Positions 40,852 to 52,617 of a stretch of 64,000 nt of DNA are shown here, piece by piece (position 1 is the first letter of the stretch; each line of letters starts with the position of its first letter). A program made the position numbers and the translations under genes. The notes under the pieces are model-generated. The model worked only from the letters and a program-made list of their open reading frames with translations, made no database searches and was not told where the DNA came from. Origin of the DNA: Mycobacterium lehmannii (GTDB taxonomy: Bacteria > Actinomycetota > Actinomycetes > Mycobacteriales > Mycobacteriaceae). The DNA is taken from contig NZ_NKCN01000010.1 in NCBI RefSeq assembly GCF_002245535.1, forward strand, positions 114,808-178,807, given 5' to 3'.

Positions 40852-41799
40852 ATGCAGGTCCGAACCGGCATCGCCAAGTCGAAAGATGCCAAGTCAAAAG
40901 ATGCCAAGTCAAAAGATGCCAAGTCCGGCGTTCTCGACATCCATTACGAGGACATGGGCGACCCGAACGATCCGGCGGTGCTGCTCATCATGGGACTCGG
41001 CGCGCAGCTTGTGATGTGGCGCAGGGATTTTTGTGAGCGGCTCATCAACCAGGGCCTGCGAGTCATCCGATTCGACAATCGCGACGTCGGCCTCTCGTCC
41101 AAACTGCGCGGGCTGCATACCGACGCACCGCTGGTGCCGCGGATGCTGCGCTCGCTGCTCGGGCTGAGCAGCCCGGCCGCCTACACACTCGAAGACATGG
41201 CCGATGATGCGGCCGCCGTGCTGGACCATCTCGAGATCGAGCGCGCCCACATCGTCGGCGCGTCGATGGGCGGGATGATCGCCCAGGTGTTCGCCGCACG
41301 GCACAAAGCGCGCACCCAGTCGTTGGCGATCATCTTCTCGAGCAACAACCAAGCGCTGCTGCCGCCACCCGGTCCGCGGCAGCTGCTCGCCATTCTGCGC
41401 CGGCCCAAGGGCAACACGCGCGAGGCGGTCATCGAGAACGCCATCAGGGTCAGCAAGATCATCGGCAGCCCGGGTTTCCCCGCGTCCGAGGAGCGGCTGC
41501 GCGCCGACGCGATCGAGGACTACGACCGCTGCTACTACCCGGCCGGGATCGGCAGGCATTTCGCAGCGATCCTGGGCAGCGGCAGCCTGTTGCCCTACGA
41601 CCGCGAGATCACGGCGCCCACACTGGTGCTGCACGGCAAGGCCGACAAATTGATGCGACCGTCCGGCGGGCGAGCGATCGCCAAAGCCATCGAGAACGCC
41701 CGGCTGGTGCAGTTCGACGGCATGGGTCACGAACTGCCCGAACCGCTGTGGGACGACATCATCGGTGAACTGAAAACCGTTTTCGCCGCGACTTTTTGA
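40852..41799 (+). CDS. lipG: Alpha/beta hydrolase LipG
   Basis: 315 residues, the ATG directly abutting the kinase stop. The fold shows VLLIMGLGAQLVMWRRDFCE (oxyanion strand), FDNRDVGLSS, the nucleophile elbow VGASMGGMIAQVFA (Ser), an acid in LVLHGKADKLMRPSGG, and His in FDGMGHELPE. It probably hydrolyses an ester or thioester; the M. tuberculosis homologue Rv0646c is reported as a phospholipase/thioesterase as I recall. The N-terminus carries three perfect KSKDA repeats (40876-40920) with no known role. The order kinase-lipG-mmaA matches M. tuberculosis. Confidence 0.87.
   Translation: MQVRTGIAKSKDAKSKDAKSKDAKSGVLDIHYEDMGDPNDPAVLLIMGLGAQLVMWRRDFCERLINQGLRVIRFDNRDVGLSSKLRGLHTDAPLVPRMLRSLLGLSSPAAYTLEDMADDAAAVLDHLEIERAHIVGASMGGMIAQVFAARHKARTQSLAIIFSSNNQALLPPPGPRQLLAILRRPKGNTREAVIENAIRVSKIIGSPGFPASEERLRADAIEDYDRCYYPAGIGRHFAAILGSGSLLPYDREITAPTLVLHGKADKLMRPSGGRAIAKAIENARLVQFDGMGHELPEPLWDDIIGELKTVFAATF
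40876..40920 (+). repeat. 15-bp in-frame tandem repeat in lipG
   Basis: Three copies of AAGTC(G/A)AAAGATGCC, the second and third identical, then a partial fourth (AAGTC). They encode KSKDA repeats near residues 9-23. The copy number could change by slippage without breaking the frame. Confidence 0.9.
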
Positions 41800-41922
41800 C
41801 GTCGGCGCAAGCGTTCCACGAGTGGCCGGCCGGCACGGCTGCGCGTACATTCGTCCCGAGTGCTTCGGCCTTGAACTGTCACAGGCGACGCGAGCTCTGA
41901 TTCCGCCCAGAAAGGCACCATC

Positions 41923-42792
41923 GTGGCCGCAACACGCAACTTGGCGCCGCACTTCGCAGACGTGCAGGCGCACTACGACCTCTCGGACGAGTTCTTCCGG
42001 CTCTGGCTGGATCCGACACAGACCTACAGCTGCGCCTATTTCGAGCGCGAGGACATGACGCTCGAGGAAGCTCAGCGCGCCAAGGTCGACCTCGCGTTGG
42101 GCAAATTGGGTCTCGAGCCGGGGATGACGCTGCTCGACGTCGGCTGCGGCTGGGGTTCGACGATGATGAGGGCCGTCGAGAAATACGACGTCAACGTCGT
42201 CGGGCTCACCTTGAGCGAGAACCAGCACGCCTATGTCGAGAAGGTCTTCGCGGCATCCGACAGCCCGAGGTCCAAGCGGGTGCTGCTCCAAGGCTGGGAA
42301 CAGTTCGACGAACCCGTAGACCGAATCGTGTCGATCGGCGCGTTCGAGCACTTCGGCAGGGACCGGTGGGATGACTTCTTCGCCATGGCTCACCGCGTAC
42401 TGCCCGACGACGGGGTGATGCTGTTGCACACCATCACCGCGCTCACGCTTCCGCAGATGGCCGAGCGGGGTATGCCGCTGACGTTCTCGGTGGCCCGGTT
42501 CGTGAAGTTCATCCTCACCGAGATATTCCCGGGCGGTTATCTGCCGACCATCGAACTGGTCGGCGAGCACGCCGAAAAGGCCGGCTTCGCGTTGACCCGG
42601 CGCCAGAGCCTGCAGCCCCACTACGCGCGCACCCTCGACTGCTGGACAGCGGCGCTACAAGCCCACGAGGACGAAGCGATCGCCATCCAATCCCGAGAGG
42701 TCTACGACCGCTACATGCACTACCTGACCGGCTGCGCGCACGGCTTCCGCGTCGGATACATCGACGTCAACCAGTTCACGCTCCAGAAATAG
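41923..42792 (+). CDS. mmaA2: Mycolic acid methyltransferase, MmaA2/CmaA1-like cyclopropane synthase
   Basis: 289 residues, GTG start with AAAGG 8 nt upstream. The SAM-binding core is [20 protein letters not shown] (motif I), [10 protein letters not shown] and [54 protein letters not shown] binds the mycolate chain and bicarbonate-linked active site. The C-terminus ([16 protein letters not shown], then [13 protein letters not shown]) is closest to MmaA2 and CmaA1 as I remember them. It would cyclopropanate double bonds of AcpM-bound meromycolate. The symbol rests on similarity and synteny; it is less certain than the family. Confidence 0.85.
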   Translation: MAATRNLAPHFADVQAHYDLSDEFFRLWLDPTQTYSCAYFEREDMTLEEAQRAKVDLALGKLGLEPGMTLLDVGCGWGSTMMRAVEKYDVNVVGLTLSENQHAYVEKVFAASDSPRSKRVLLQGWEQFDEPVDRIVSIGAFEHFGRDRWDDFFAMAHRVLPDDGVMLLHTITALTLPQMAERGMPLTFSVARFVKFILTEIFPGGYLPTIELVGEHAEKAGFALTRRQSLQPHYARTLDCWTAALQAHEDEAIAIQSREVYDRYMHYLTGCAHGFRVGYIDVNQFTLQK

Positions 42793-42935
42793 CCCCGGCT
42801 CCCCACAAACCGCCGTCCACGTGGCGGCAAGCCGAATTAGGGTCTGGCAAGCGCCGAACGATATGGTGTCGACCATCATCACGTGACGGCGTGCAGGCCC
42901 GCGTCACGCATTGGGAAAGGCCAAGCAGGGGAAAT

Positions 42936-43832
42936 ATGTCTGACAACTCAACCGGCACGAAGGACATGCGGCCTCATTTCGAGGACATCCAGGCGCACTA
43001 CGACCTGTCGGACGACTTCTTCGGCGTGTTCCAGGATCCGACGCGCAAGTACAGCTGCGCATACTTCACCGGCCCGAATGTCACGCTGTCAGAGGCGCAG
43101 ATCGCCAACGTCGACCAGCACCTCGACAAGCTGGACCTCAAACCCGGTATGACCCTGCTGGAGGTTGGCTGCGGGTGGGGCCTCACGCTGCAGCGTGCGA
43201 TGGAGAAGTACGACGTCAACGTGATCGGGCTGACGCTGTCGAAGAACCAGCAGGCCTACTGCAACCAGCTGTTGAGCAAGCTGGACACCCAGCGCACCTA
43301 CGACGTCCGGTTGGAGGGCTGGGAGCAGTTCCACTCCCCCGTCGACCGCATCGTCTCCATCGAGGCGTTCGAGCACTTCGGGTTCGAGCGCTACGACGAC
43401 TTCTTCAAGACGTGCTTCGACATCCTGCCCGACGACGGCCGGATGACCATCCAGAGCAGCGTCGGCTATCACCCCTATGACCTGGCCGCACGCGGTAAGA
43501 AGCTGACCTTCGAGATGGCTCGCTTCATCAAGTTCATGATCACCGAGATCTTCCCGGGCGGCCGCCTTCCGACAACGCAGATGATGATCGAGCACGGCGA
43601 AAAGGCCGGCTTTCAGGTTCCCGAGGCCATCTCCCTGCGCAACCACTACATCAAGACGCTGGGCATCTGGGCCGACCGCCTCGAGCGCAACAAGGACGCC
43701 GCGATCGCAGCCGCCGGCGAGGAGAACTACGACCGCTACATGCGGTACCTCAAGGGCTGCCAGTGGTACTTCATCGACGAGGGCATCGACGTCAGCCTGG
43801 TCACCTATCTCAAGTCCGGCGCGGCCGCGTAG
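42936..43832 (+). CDS. mmaA4: Mycolic acid methyltransferase, MmaA4 (Hma)-like
   Basis: 298 residues from the ATG at 42936 (AGGGGAAAT upstream). SAM motifs: [34 protein letters not shown] and [44 protein letters not shown] and the C-terminus [14 protein letters not shown] match MmaA4, which introduces the hydroxyl and methyl groups that begin keto- and methoxymycolate synthesis. Only this and the MmaA2-like gene are present here; M. tuberculosis has four in a row. Separated from mmaA2 by 143 bp, so it may have its own promoter. Confidence 0.87.
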   Translation: MSDNSTGTKDMRPHFEDIQAHYDLSDDFFGVFQDPTRKYSCAYFTGPNVTLSEAQIANVDQHLDKLDLKPGMTLLEVGCGWGLTLQRAMEKYDVNVIGLTLSKNQQAYCNQLLSKLDTQRTYDVRLEGWEQFHSPVDRIVSIEAFEHFGFERYDDFFKTCFDILPDDGRMTIQSSVGYHPYDLAARGKKLTFEMARFIKFMITEIFPGGRLPTTQMMIEHGEKAGFQVPEAISLRNHYIKTLGIWADRLERNKDAAIAAAGEENYDRYMRYLKGCQWYFIDEGIDVSLVTYLKSGAAA

Positions 43833-43892
43833 GGACAGAACGTAGGGAAATACCTGATTCGCCCGGCGTGAGGAATCGCTACCGTTCGACAG

Positions 43893-44192
43893 ATGAGCGG
43901 GAGTGGGGAGTCCGCGTGTTACCTGGCGGAGTGGTACCTACCCGAGCTCACCGAGCAATCCGTCGAGGACCTCGTCGCGCGTCTTGACGCCGCGGCGGCC
44001 GCCGCCACCGGCGAGGGGACTCCCGTCGAGCTGTTGATCACGCTGGCCGTCCCCAGCGACGAGGTGCTCTACGGCGTCTTCGGCGCCGGCTCCCGAGAGA
44101 TCGTCTCTCGGACCTGCCTCGCCGCGGGTGCGCCACACCAACGGCTGTCCGCTCCGGTGGGCACCCGGATCCGGCGCCATAACCGAACATGA
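43893..44192 (+). CDS. Small hypothetical protein, DUF4242-like
   Basis: 99 residues. CYLAEWYLPELTEQSVEDLVARLDA, LLITLAVPSDEVLYGVFGAGSREIVSRTC and GAPHQRLSAPV resemble small ferredoxin-like DUF4242 proteins (a beta strand, a helix, then a strand with a conserved acidic end). No signal or membrane segment. TACCGT lies 7 nt before the ATG, so the mRNA may be leaderless. It lies between mmaA4 and the LuxR gene on the same strand. The family assignment is tentative and the function unknown. Confidence 0.6.
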   Translation: MSGSGESACYLAEWYLPELTEQSVEDLVARLDAAAAAATGEGTPVELLITLAVPSDEVLYGVFGAGSREIVSRTCLAAGAPHQRLSAPVGTRIRRHNRT

Positions 44193-44310
44193 CGTTGCCG
44201 TACTTCGCGCCCTTCCCGGCTCCGCCGATTAAGCACACCTCTTAGCTGCATATCCCCGGGCCTACGACTTCTGCGCTCATACGTCAGCGGATATCCTCGA
44301 TTTGCTGTCG

Positions 44311-47076
44311 ATGAGGGGTGTGGTTCTGGTGTCCGGCGTAATCGAGCGTCCGGCCGAATTTCGGGCGGTGAGCGATTTCCTGGAATCCGCCGGCAGCGGG
44401 CCCGGTGCACTGGTCATCGAGGGCGATGCCGGAGCCGGCAAGACCACCCTGTGGCTGACGGGTATATCGGCGGCCCGCGAACGCGGCTTCCGTGTGCTGA
44501 CGGCGCGAGCCGGACAGGCGGAGACCGCCCTCGCCTATGCGGCCGTCGCCGACCTTTTCGGCGACATGCCCTCTGAAGCCTTCGCCGACCTGCCGGACCT
44601 GCAGCGCCTCGCTGTGGATCGGGTGCTGCTTCGCGCTGACGGCGACGGCCCACCGACGGACCAGCGAGCGGTGGCGGCCGCCTTCACCGCCGCCGTCGAG
44701 CAACTCTGCGGAGACGCGCCGGTGCTCATCGCGCTCGACGACGTGCAGTGGCTGGATCCGTCCAGCCAAGCCGTGGTGGCCTTCGCCGCGCGGCGGCTCA
44801 GCGGGCACGTGGGCATGTTGGTCACCGAACGCACCGAACACGAGGGACCCGATGCGGCGTGTTGGCTGCAGGTGGTCGACGGATCCGGGGTGCGCCGGGT
44901 ACACGTGGGTCCGTTGAGTCTCGGCGGATTGCACGCCCTGATCTCGACGCGGCTCGGCCGGACCTTTCCTCGCCCGACGATGGTCCGGATTGCCGAGATC
45001 TCCGGCGGCAACCCGTTCTACGCACTCGAGCTGGCACGGGCGATCGACGCGGGCGGTTCCCAGTCGGTGTTGCCCGCGACGCTCGCGGAGTTGATGCGCC
45101 GACGCATCGGCCGTCTGGAACCTGAGATCCAGGTCCTGCTGCTGGCCGCGGCGTGCGAGGCCGCCCCGACCGTCGACCTGCTGGCGCGGGTCACCCGCAG
45201 CACGGCCGATCGCACGGCCGAACTGCTGGCCGACGCCAGAAGCAAGGGCATCGTGACCATCGACGGTGACGCAGTGGCGTTTTCGCACCCGCTGTTGGCG
45301 CGCAGCGTCTACACCGATGCCAAACCGAGTGAGCGACGCGCGATGCACCGGTCGCTGGCCGAGGCGGTGATTCTTGACGAATCGAGAGCCAGGCATATGG
45401 CTCTGGCAGCCGCCAGCGCCGACCCGGCCACCCTGGAGGCACTGGACATCGCGGCTGATACGGCGGTTGCACGCGGTGCGCCCGCGGCGGCCGGCGAATT
45501 GCTCGAGCTCGCAATCGGTCTGGGCGGTGACACACCGGCGCGGCGGATTCGCGCGGCTGACCACTACCTGCATGCCGGCGATCTGGAGCGCACGCGTTCG
45601 CTGCTCGACGGGTTGACCGAGCGCGTGACGGGTGGCGTGCACCGGGCGAAGGCGTTGAACTTGTTGGCCAGCATGCACATTCAGCACAACAACTTCACCG
45701 ATGCCGTCGTCCTCCTGGAACAGGCGCTCGACCATGACGAGGGCGACCGCGAGGTTCGCGTGCGCACGCTGCTGCTCTTGGCATATGCACGGCTCAACGC
45801 CGGCGAGTTCGGGGCAGCGCTGCAGAGCGCGGAACGGGCGGCCGCGTACGCGGAAGACGTGGGGATCGCCGACCTCACGAGTCAGGTCCTGGCGGTGCGC
45901 ACCAACATCGCCTGCATGTGCGGTCGCGGCGTCGACTGGGCGGGCATCAGCCGAGCCTTGGCACTGCAGGATCTGACCAGCGAGGCGCCAATCGCGTTCC
46001 GCGCCAGAGCCAATCACGCTCTGCTGCTGGCGTTCACGGGACGGTTGGATGAGGCGATCGATCAGATGGCCTTCGTGCGTGCGCGTTGCAACGAGCGAGG
46101 GGCCGAAACCGATCTGATCTTCGTCGCGGTGTTCAGTGCGCTGATCGAGATCTGGCGGGGACGCTACGAGGAGGCGACCCGCATCGCCGAGGAGACCGTG
46201 GAGCGGGCACAACAGCTCGGCGGCGAGCACATGCGAGTGGTCGCCAAGACCATCCAGTCCGCGGTCGCGGCGTATGCCGGCAGGCAGGACGAGACCCGCG
46301 CTGTCGCGCGGAAGGCGATCGACCTCGCCGAACGTTGCGGTTCGCCCCGGCTGGCGGATTGGGCCTCGGTCAACCTGGCGTTCCTCGAGGTGTCGTTGGG
46401 ACACTACGAGCAGGCGCTGCACATATTGCAGCCGTTGGTCGACCGGTTCCCGTTCCTGCCCGGCACGGAGATCATCACCGCGGGATTCGTCCCCGACGCG
46501 GTCGAGGCGATGGTCGCGCTCGGCCGCGCAGCGGAAACCGAGCCGATGATCGAGGCGCTGGAAGCCAACGGGAGGCTGTTGGACAGGCCGTGGATGCTGG
46601 CCATGGCCGCACGGTGCCGCAGCCTCTGGCTGGCAGCCCAGGGTGAGGTCGACGAGGCGGCCGACATGGCGAGGCGAGCGCTGGCCCATCACGAGCGCCT
46701 GCCGATGCCCTTCGAGCGCGCCCGAACGCTGTTGCTACTCGGCCAGTTACAGCGGCGTCAGCGGCAGAAGGAAGCGTCGCGCACCACGATGACCGAGGCT
46801 TTGCACGTGTTCGAGAGCTTGGGCACCCCTCTGTGGGCGCAGCGGGCGCGCGCCGAACTCGCGCGAGCCGGCGCGTCGAGCAACGGACATCTGGGTCTGA
46901 CGCCGTCGGAGCACCGCGTCGCCGAACTCGCCGCATCGGGTATGACGACCAAGGATGTGGCCACCGCGCTGTTCATCAGCCCCAAGACGGTCGAGACGAA
47001 CCTGTCTCGCATCTACCGGAAACTCGGAATCAGATCACGGGCAGAACTGGGCCGCGTATTCGGCGAGCACCGTTGA
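44311..47076 (+). CDS. Large LuxR-type regulator with ATPase domain (LAL family)
   Basis: 921 residues from the ATG at 44311 (TTG at 44302 or a later GTG possible). The N-terminal STAND/AAA ATPase has Walker A LVIEGDAGAGKTTLWL and Walker B LIALDDVQWLDPSSQA, then a long alpha-solenoid of TPR-like repeats (for example RAKALNLLASMHIQHNNFTDAVVLLEQ). The C-terminal LuxR HTH is LGLTPSEHRVAELAASGMTT, KDVATALFISPKTVETNLSR and IYRKLGIRSRAELG. Such proteins respond to ligands or ATP state to activate transcription. It is convergent with rmlCD across 35 bp. Target genes unknown; not part of the conserved M. tuberculosis order. Confidence 0.9.
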   Translation: MRGVVLVSGVIERPAEFRAVSDFLESAGSGPGALVIEGDAGAGKTTLWLTGISAARERGFRVLTARAGQAETALAYAAVADLFGDMPSEAFADLPDLQRLAVDRVLLRADGDGPPTDQRAVAAAFTAAVEQLCGDAPVLIALDDVQWLDPSSQAVVAFAARRLSGHVGMLVTERTEHEGPDAACWLQVVDGSGVRRVHVGPLSLGGLHALISTRLGRTFPRPTMVRIAEISGGNPFYALELARAIDAGGSQSVLPATLAELMRRRIGRLEPEIQVLLLAAACEAAPTVDLLARVTRSTADRTAELLADARSKGIVTIDGDAVAFSHPLLARSVYTDAKPSERRAMHRSLAEAVILDESRARHMALAAASADPATLEALDIAADTAVARGAPAAAGELLELAIGLGGDTPARRIRAADHYLHAGDLERTRSLLDGLTERVTGGVHRAKALNLLASMHIQHNNFTDAVVLLEQALDHDEGDREVRVRTLLLLAYARLNAGEFGAALQSAERAAAYAEDVGIADLTSQVLAVRTNIACMCGRGVDWAGISRALALQDLTSEAPIAFRARANHALLLAFTGRLDEAIDQMAFVRARCNERGAETDLIFVAVFSALIEIWRGRYEEATRIAEETVERAQQLGGEHMRVVAKTIQSAVAAYAGRQDETRAVARKAIDLAERCGSPRLADWASVNLAFLEVSLGHYEQALHILQPLVDRFPFLPGTEIITAGFVPDAVEAMVALGRAAETEPMIEALEANGRLLDRPWMLAMAARCRSLWLAAQGEVDEAADMARRALAHHERLPMPFERARTLLLLGQLQRRQRQKEASRTTMTEALHVFESLGTPLWAQRARAELARAGASSNGHLGLTPSEHRVAELAASGMTTKDVATALFISPKTVETNLSRIYRKLGIRSRAELGRVFGEHR

Positions 47077-47111
47077 GAGTCTGCCGTTAAGCAGGTGCGG
47101 ATCGCCGAGAT

Positions 47112-48539
47112 CTATTGTGCAGCAGGCACTTGCTCGCGCACATAATTCGCGAGAGTCCCGCCTGCATCAGCGGGCTCGAAACCGACGGCCTGAACCTTGG
47201 CTAGATCCAAAACACTGTTGGCCGGTCGAGGGGCGGCAGGTTTCGCAGCGTCGACGAAGTACTGCTCGGTGGTCACATCCGTCACCCGGTTGGGATCATG
47301 GCCAGCCAATTCGAAGGTCCGCCGCGCGACCTCAGCCCACGTCATCACCGGACCGGAGCCCGTCACGTTGTACGTGCCGTACGGGGCGCGCGTCTCGATC
47401 AAATGCCGGATCGCTCGTGCGAGTTCAGAGGTGAACGTCAGCCGGCCGTGTTGGTCGTTGACGACAGACGGGTTCACCCCACGTTCGGCTAGAGACAGCA
47501 TGGTGCGCACGAAGTTGTGGCCGTCACCAATCACCCACGAAGTCCGAAGGATGTAGTGCCGATCCACGGTCGCCACGGCAAGGTCGCCCGCCGCTTTGGT
47601 TTGGCCGTACACACCAAGCGGTGAAACCGGATCGTCCTCGCGGTACGCCCTCGTGACGTGGCCGTCGAAGACGTAGTCGCTGGAGACGTGTACCAGCGTG
47701 ATGTTGTTGTCGGACGCAGCGCGCGCCAGCGCGGCCACACCGGCGACGTTGGTGGACCACGCCGCCGCACGGCCTTCCGGCGTCTCGGCCGCGTCAACAC
47801 CCGTGAAGGCGGCGGCGTTGATGATGGTCTCGTATTCGCGCCAGCGGCGCGCGGATTCGATACCGGGGGCAGTGAGATCGATATCGCCGCGTTCGGCGAA
47901 TTCAACGCTGGGGGTGTCGGCGAACACCTCACGAAGTGCCCGACCCAGCTGACCACCGGCACCTAGGACCAGCGTTTTCCGCGGCGGAATCGGCTTGACG
48001 TCGGCCAGGCGCGGATGGTCGCGATCCTTGGCTGACATCTCGGCCTTATCGAGCGGGATTGGCCAGTCGATCGCGGCCGTCTCGTCTGCCAGGTTCACAG
48101 ATGTGTACTGGGCATCAGGTGAGTAGTGGTCGTTGACGAGATACACGTAGACGGTGTTGGGTTCCAAGGTTTGGAACGCATTGCCGACGCCGCGGGGAAC
48201 GAAAACCGCCCGGGACGGGTCGATTTCGGTGCTGAACGTCGTGCCGAACGTGGGGCCGGCTCGCAAATCGACCCAGGCAGCGAAGCCGCGTCCGGTCGCA
48301 ACCGAAACGAACTTGTCCCACGGTTCAGCGTGAATTCCGCGGGTCGTGCCCGCCGGACCGTTATGGGAGATGTTGTTTTGCACGGGCTTGAAGTCGGGCA
48401 GGCCGAGCGCGACCATCTTTTCGCGCTGCCAGTTCTCCTTGAACCACCCGCGATTGTCCGCGAACACCGGCAATTCCCATATCACCAGGCCAGGTATAGG
48501 AGTCTCGTTGGCGCGCAGTGCTTTTGGAGATTCAGTCAT
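47112..48539 (-). CDS. Fused dTDP-4-dehydrorhamnose 3,5-epimerase / dTDP-4-dehydrorhamnose reductase (RmlC-RmlD)
   Basis: 475 residues from the ATG at 48539. Residues 1-190 form the RmlC cupin epimerase: FADNRGWFKENWQREKM, RGIHAEPWDKFVSVATGRGF, AAWVDLR and AVFVPRGVGNAFQTLEPNTV. After a short linker (PIPPRK) the RmlD reductase begins at TLVLGAGGQLGRALREVF (NADPH loop), then INAAAFTGVDAAE, VSSDYVFDG and VYGQTKAAGD (YxxxK). The enzyme would convert dTDP-4-keto-6-deoxyglucose to dTDP-L-rhamnose in two linked steps. In M. tuberculosis RmlC and RmlD are separate genes; a fused form is known in corynebacteria. Last gene of the rml cluster. Confidence 0.93.
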   Translation of the reverse strand: MTESPKALRANETPIPGLVIWELPVFADNRGWFKENWQREKMVALGLPDFKPVQNNISHNGPAGTTRGIHAEPWDKFVSVATGRGFAAWVDLRAGPTFGTTFSTEIDPSRAVFVPRGVGNAFQTLEPNTVYVYLVNDHYSPDAQYTSVNLADETAAIDWPIPLDKAEMSAKDRDHPRLADVKPIPPRKTLVLGAGGQLGRALREVFADTPSVEFAERGDIDLTAPGIESARRWREYETIINAAAFTGVDAAETPEGRAAAWSTNVAGVAALARAASDNNITLVHVSSDYVFDGHVTRAYREDDPVSPLGVYGQTKAAGDLAVATVDRHYILRTSWVIGDGHNFVRTMLSLAERGVNPSVVNDQHGRLTFTSELARAIRHLIETRAPYGTYNVTGSGPVMTWAEVARRTFELAGHDPNRVTDVTTEQYFVDAAKPAAPRPANSVLDLAKVQAVGFEPADAGGTLANYVREQVPAAQ

Positions 48540-48553
48540 TGTCGTAAGTTCTC

Positions 48554-50421
<1,868 letters not shown>

Positions 50422-50489
50422 GCGACCAATCGTGACACACAGCGAATTTGCGTTCGCAGAGAGACGCTGGTCCCGACGGTTGAGCGCGA

Positions 50490-52319
50490 TCAGGCCGCGG
50501 CCGGCTCAGAATCCTGCGAGACGTCCGCGTCGTCGGCGTCCTGCGCATCTTTGATGGCCCCGGTGGGTTCGGGCTTCGTCGTGAGGCCCTCAGAGGGCTC
50601 CGGGCTCGGCGCGGTGATTTTCTGCACCGCGCCGTTCCCGGCATCCTTGGGCGTTTCACCGGACTGGTTCGGCGAGGCATTCAACGACACGCTGCGACCG
50701 TTCGCGTCGATCCGGTTCTGTGGGAGGTTGCTCTTGAGCTGGGGGGCCATTTGTCCCTCGGGATCCTTCTTGACCTCCGGATCCTTCACGGCAACCAGGG
50801 CGTTGCCGTCGGCCGGGTCGGTCATCTTCTCCTCCACGATTTCCGGGTCGGAGATCGGGATGGGCTCGAGCACGGCCCCCGGCAACTCCTCACCCTCGAT
50901 GACCTCGCCCGCATTCGGGTCCGTGATGATCTCGCCCTCGGCCGGATCGGTGATGGCCGGGTCTTCCGCGCCTGCAGTCAGCGCGAGTTCTCCGTTGCCG
51001 GTGACGGCGAGCACCGTTCCCTCGGCGTCTCCCCGCGCGGCGAATCGCCGCAGATTGTCGCCTTGATTCTCGCCGGCATCCGCCAGATTCTCGACCTCAT
51101 TGTCCAGCGAATCGTCCTCATCCGACCCAGGCGCGAGCGACGTGGTCGCCGGTTCGGGCGTGATCTCAATCGGCTTCGGCGCCAGCGACGGGATGAAGTT
51201 GCCAAGGAAATTCACGACGCCCTGGAACACAGCCGGAATCATCCTGAGCACCAGCGTGATCGGGTTGAAGAACGGGATCAATCCGATCGGGGAGTACTGC
51301 CCGAACGGGATGTTGCGGTTGTATCCGGTCTCCTCGATGAGCACCTCGAGTATCGGTTCCCAAAAATCTGCGATCGGCTTGCCGATCAATGGGATGGAGT
51401 GCAGCGGGCGCACCAGCGGAAGCACCTTCGGCCTGACGGTGTAGTACGTCGTGTCGCTGTTGGGGAGTTTCTGAATCTGGACGAGGTCCGGGTGCTTCTC
51501 GGGGTAAGTGGTGAGCTCTTTCCACTCGGCGACGGTGTATCCGGCGGGAGTCTCGCCAGGATCACTCTTGCCGTTGATCGCGAGGTAGGTGCCGTGGTCG
51601 TAGTAGAAGCCCATGACCGAGTTGAGGATGGCAAGCGGGTTTAGCAGGTACTGCGGGAAGTCCGCGATGCCCTCCCACCGAATAGCCCAGTCCTTTGTTT
51701 CGAAGGGTGTGTTCGTCGGCGTGGGCTGACCGGTCGTCACGTCGAGAATCGGGATATGTCCCAGAATTCCGAACCGCGACAGGATGCCGCCGTTTGGGCG
51801 GTTCGGGTTGCCGATATAGACGAATTCGATGGAGTCCGCGCTATCGACCAGATCTTTCCACTGTCCGCTGGCGAACTGCATCTTCGAGATGGTGACCACG
51901 CGCGACCCCTGGGAATAACCGGCGATCACGAGGTCGCCGTCGTACCCGGCGCGCTCCATCGCCGCCAACACCTCATTCAGGTTCTTCACGCCATCGGCCA
52001 CGGATACGTCAAACTTTTCGCATCGACCCGGGTCGCACCAGCCCGGCAACGGTATCGGCCAGAACGATGCGAAGTAATCGATGCCGTCCAGCTGGCAGTT
52101 GTTGGCGACGGTGCAGTCCGTCCGCTTCATGTAGTAGTCGCGGTAATTCGGCATGTAGTCGGTGACGTCGTTCGCGTTCGGCGTTCCCGTTCCCGGAACG
52201 ATCAGCGCGGTCGTGGCGGCGAGGCTGACCGCCGCCAGCAGCGCGGTCGCGGCGCTGAGGACGGCAGCGCTCAGCAGGCCTAGCAAAGAGAGAAAGACGA
52301 CCCGAATGCACTTACGCAT
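50490..52319 (-). CDS. PE-PPE-domain serine hydrolase, exported, with disordered C-terminus
   Basis: 609 residues. The N-terminus ([20 protein letters not shown] and on) is a signal or membrane anchor rather than a PE or PPE domain. The PF08237-type alpha/beta hydrolase domain follows: [16 protein letters not shown], the nucleophile elbow [37 protein letters not shown] (His and Asp candidates). From about residue 390 the chain is acidic, Pro-rich and repetitive ([19 protein letters not shown]). Probably a cell-wall esterase. Same direction as rmlA, 68 bp upstream, so possibly co-transcribed. Absent at this site in M. tuberculosis. Confidence 0.83.
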   Translation of the reverse strand: MRKCIRVVFLSLLGLLSAAVLSAATALLAAVSLAATTALIVPGTGTPNANDVTDYMPNYRDYYMKRTDCTVANNCQLDGIDYFASFWPIPLPGWCDPGRCEKFDVSVADGVKNLNEVLAAMERAGYDGDLVIAGYSQGSRVVTISKMQFASGQWKDLVDSADSIEFVYIGNPNRPNGGILSRFGILGHIPILDVTTGQPTPTNTPFETKDWAIRWEGIADFPQYLLNPLAILNSVMGFYYDHGTYLAINGKSDPGETPAGYTVAEWKELTTYPEKHPDLVQIQKLPNSDTTYYTVRPKVLPLVRPLHSIPLIGKPIADFWEPILEVLIEETGYNRNIPFGQYSPIGLIPFFNPITLVLRMIPAVFQGVVNFLGNFIPSLAPKPIEITPEPATTSLAPGSDEDDSLDNEVENLADAGENQGDNLRRFAARGDAEGTVLAVTGNGELALTAGAEDPAITDPAEGEIITDPNAGEVIEGEELPGAVLEPIPISDPEIVEEKMTDPADGNALVAVKDPEVKKDPEGQMAPQLKSNLPQNRIDANGRSVSLNASPNQSGETPKDAGNGAVQKITAPSPEPSEGLTTKPEPTGAIKDAQDADDADVSQDSEPAAA

Positions 52320-52617
52320 GGGTCAACTTTCACACAGGAGCAGCGCCAGCGACGACGAAACAGGCGAAGTTCGCCGAGGGATTTTCGGTTGGCCAGTTCG
52401 CTACTCGCCCAACGCAGCCGTCGTCCCCGCTGCGCCGCCGACGACGTGGACTTTCCCGAGGCGTCGGTCGGTGATCTCGAGCCGACCGAAGAACGGGCCT
52501 TGAGTCGCTTAGCGCAACTACCAGCTACCGATCGCCATCAGTCGGGCGAAGCGCCCCCGAGGGTGTTCTCGGCTCAATGGCCCTACGTCGTGGCGCAAAC
52601 CCGCGCCACGGGTTTGC
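52320..52617. other. Intergenic region between the PE-PPE esterase and rplA
   Basis: 298 bp. It holds the rplA hairpin (52596-52616) and must contain the esterase promoter, of which no good hexamers are seen. A short plus-strand frame (from 52389) does not resemble a known protein. Nothing else recognised. Confidence 0.5.
52596..52616 (-). terminator. Hairpin after rplA
   Basis: An 8-bp perfect stem (CAAACCCG / CGGGTTTG) with a 5-nt loop, 1 bp past the rplA stop. No T tract. Probable end of the secE-nusG-rplK-rplA unit. Confidence 0.6.

Noticed and set aside
40876..40920. CRISPR-like repeats
   Set aside because: Contiguous 15-bp coding repeats without spacers. No CRISPR array was seen anywhere in the window.
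40909..42621. Open frame of 570 codons on the minus strand
   Set aside because: Antisense to lipG and the MmaA2-like gene; no domain.
44284..46692. Open frame of 802 codons on the minus strand
   Set aside because: Antisense to the LAL regulator, which has Walker and LuxR motifs.
47112..48539. Fused rmlC-rmlD as an artefact of a lost stop codon
   Set aside because: One continuous frame with a short linker and both catalytic sets intact, and the same fusion is known in corynebacteria.
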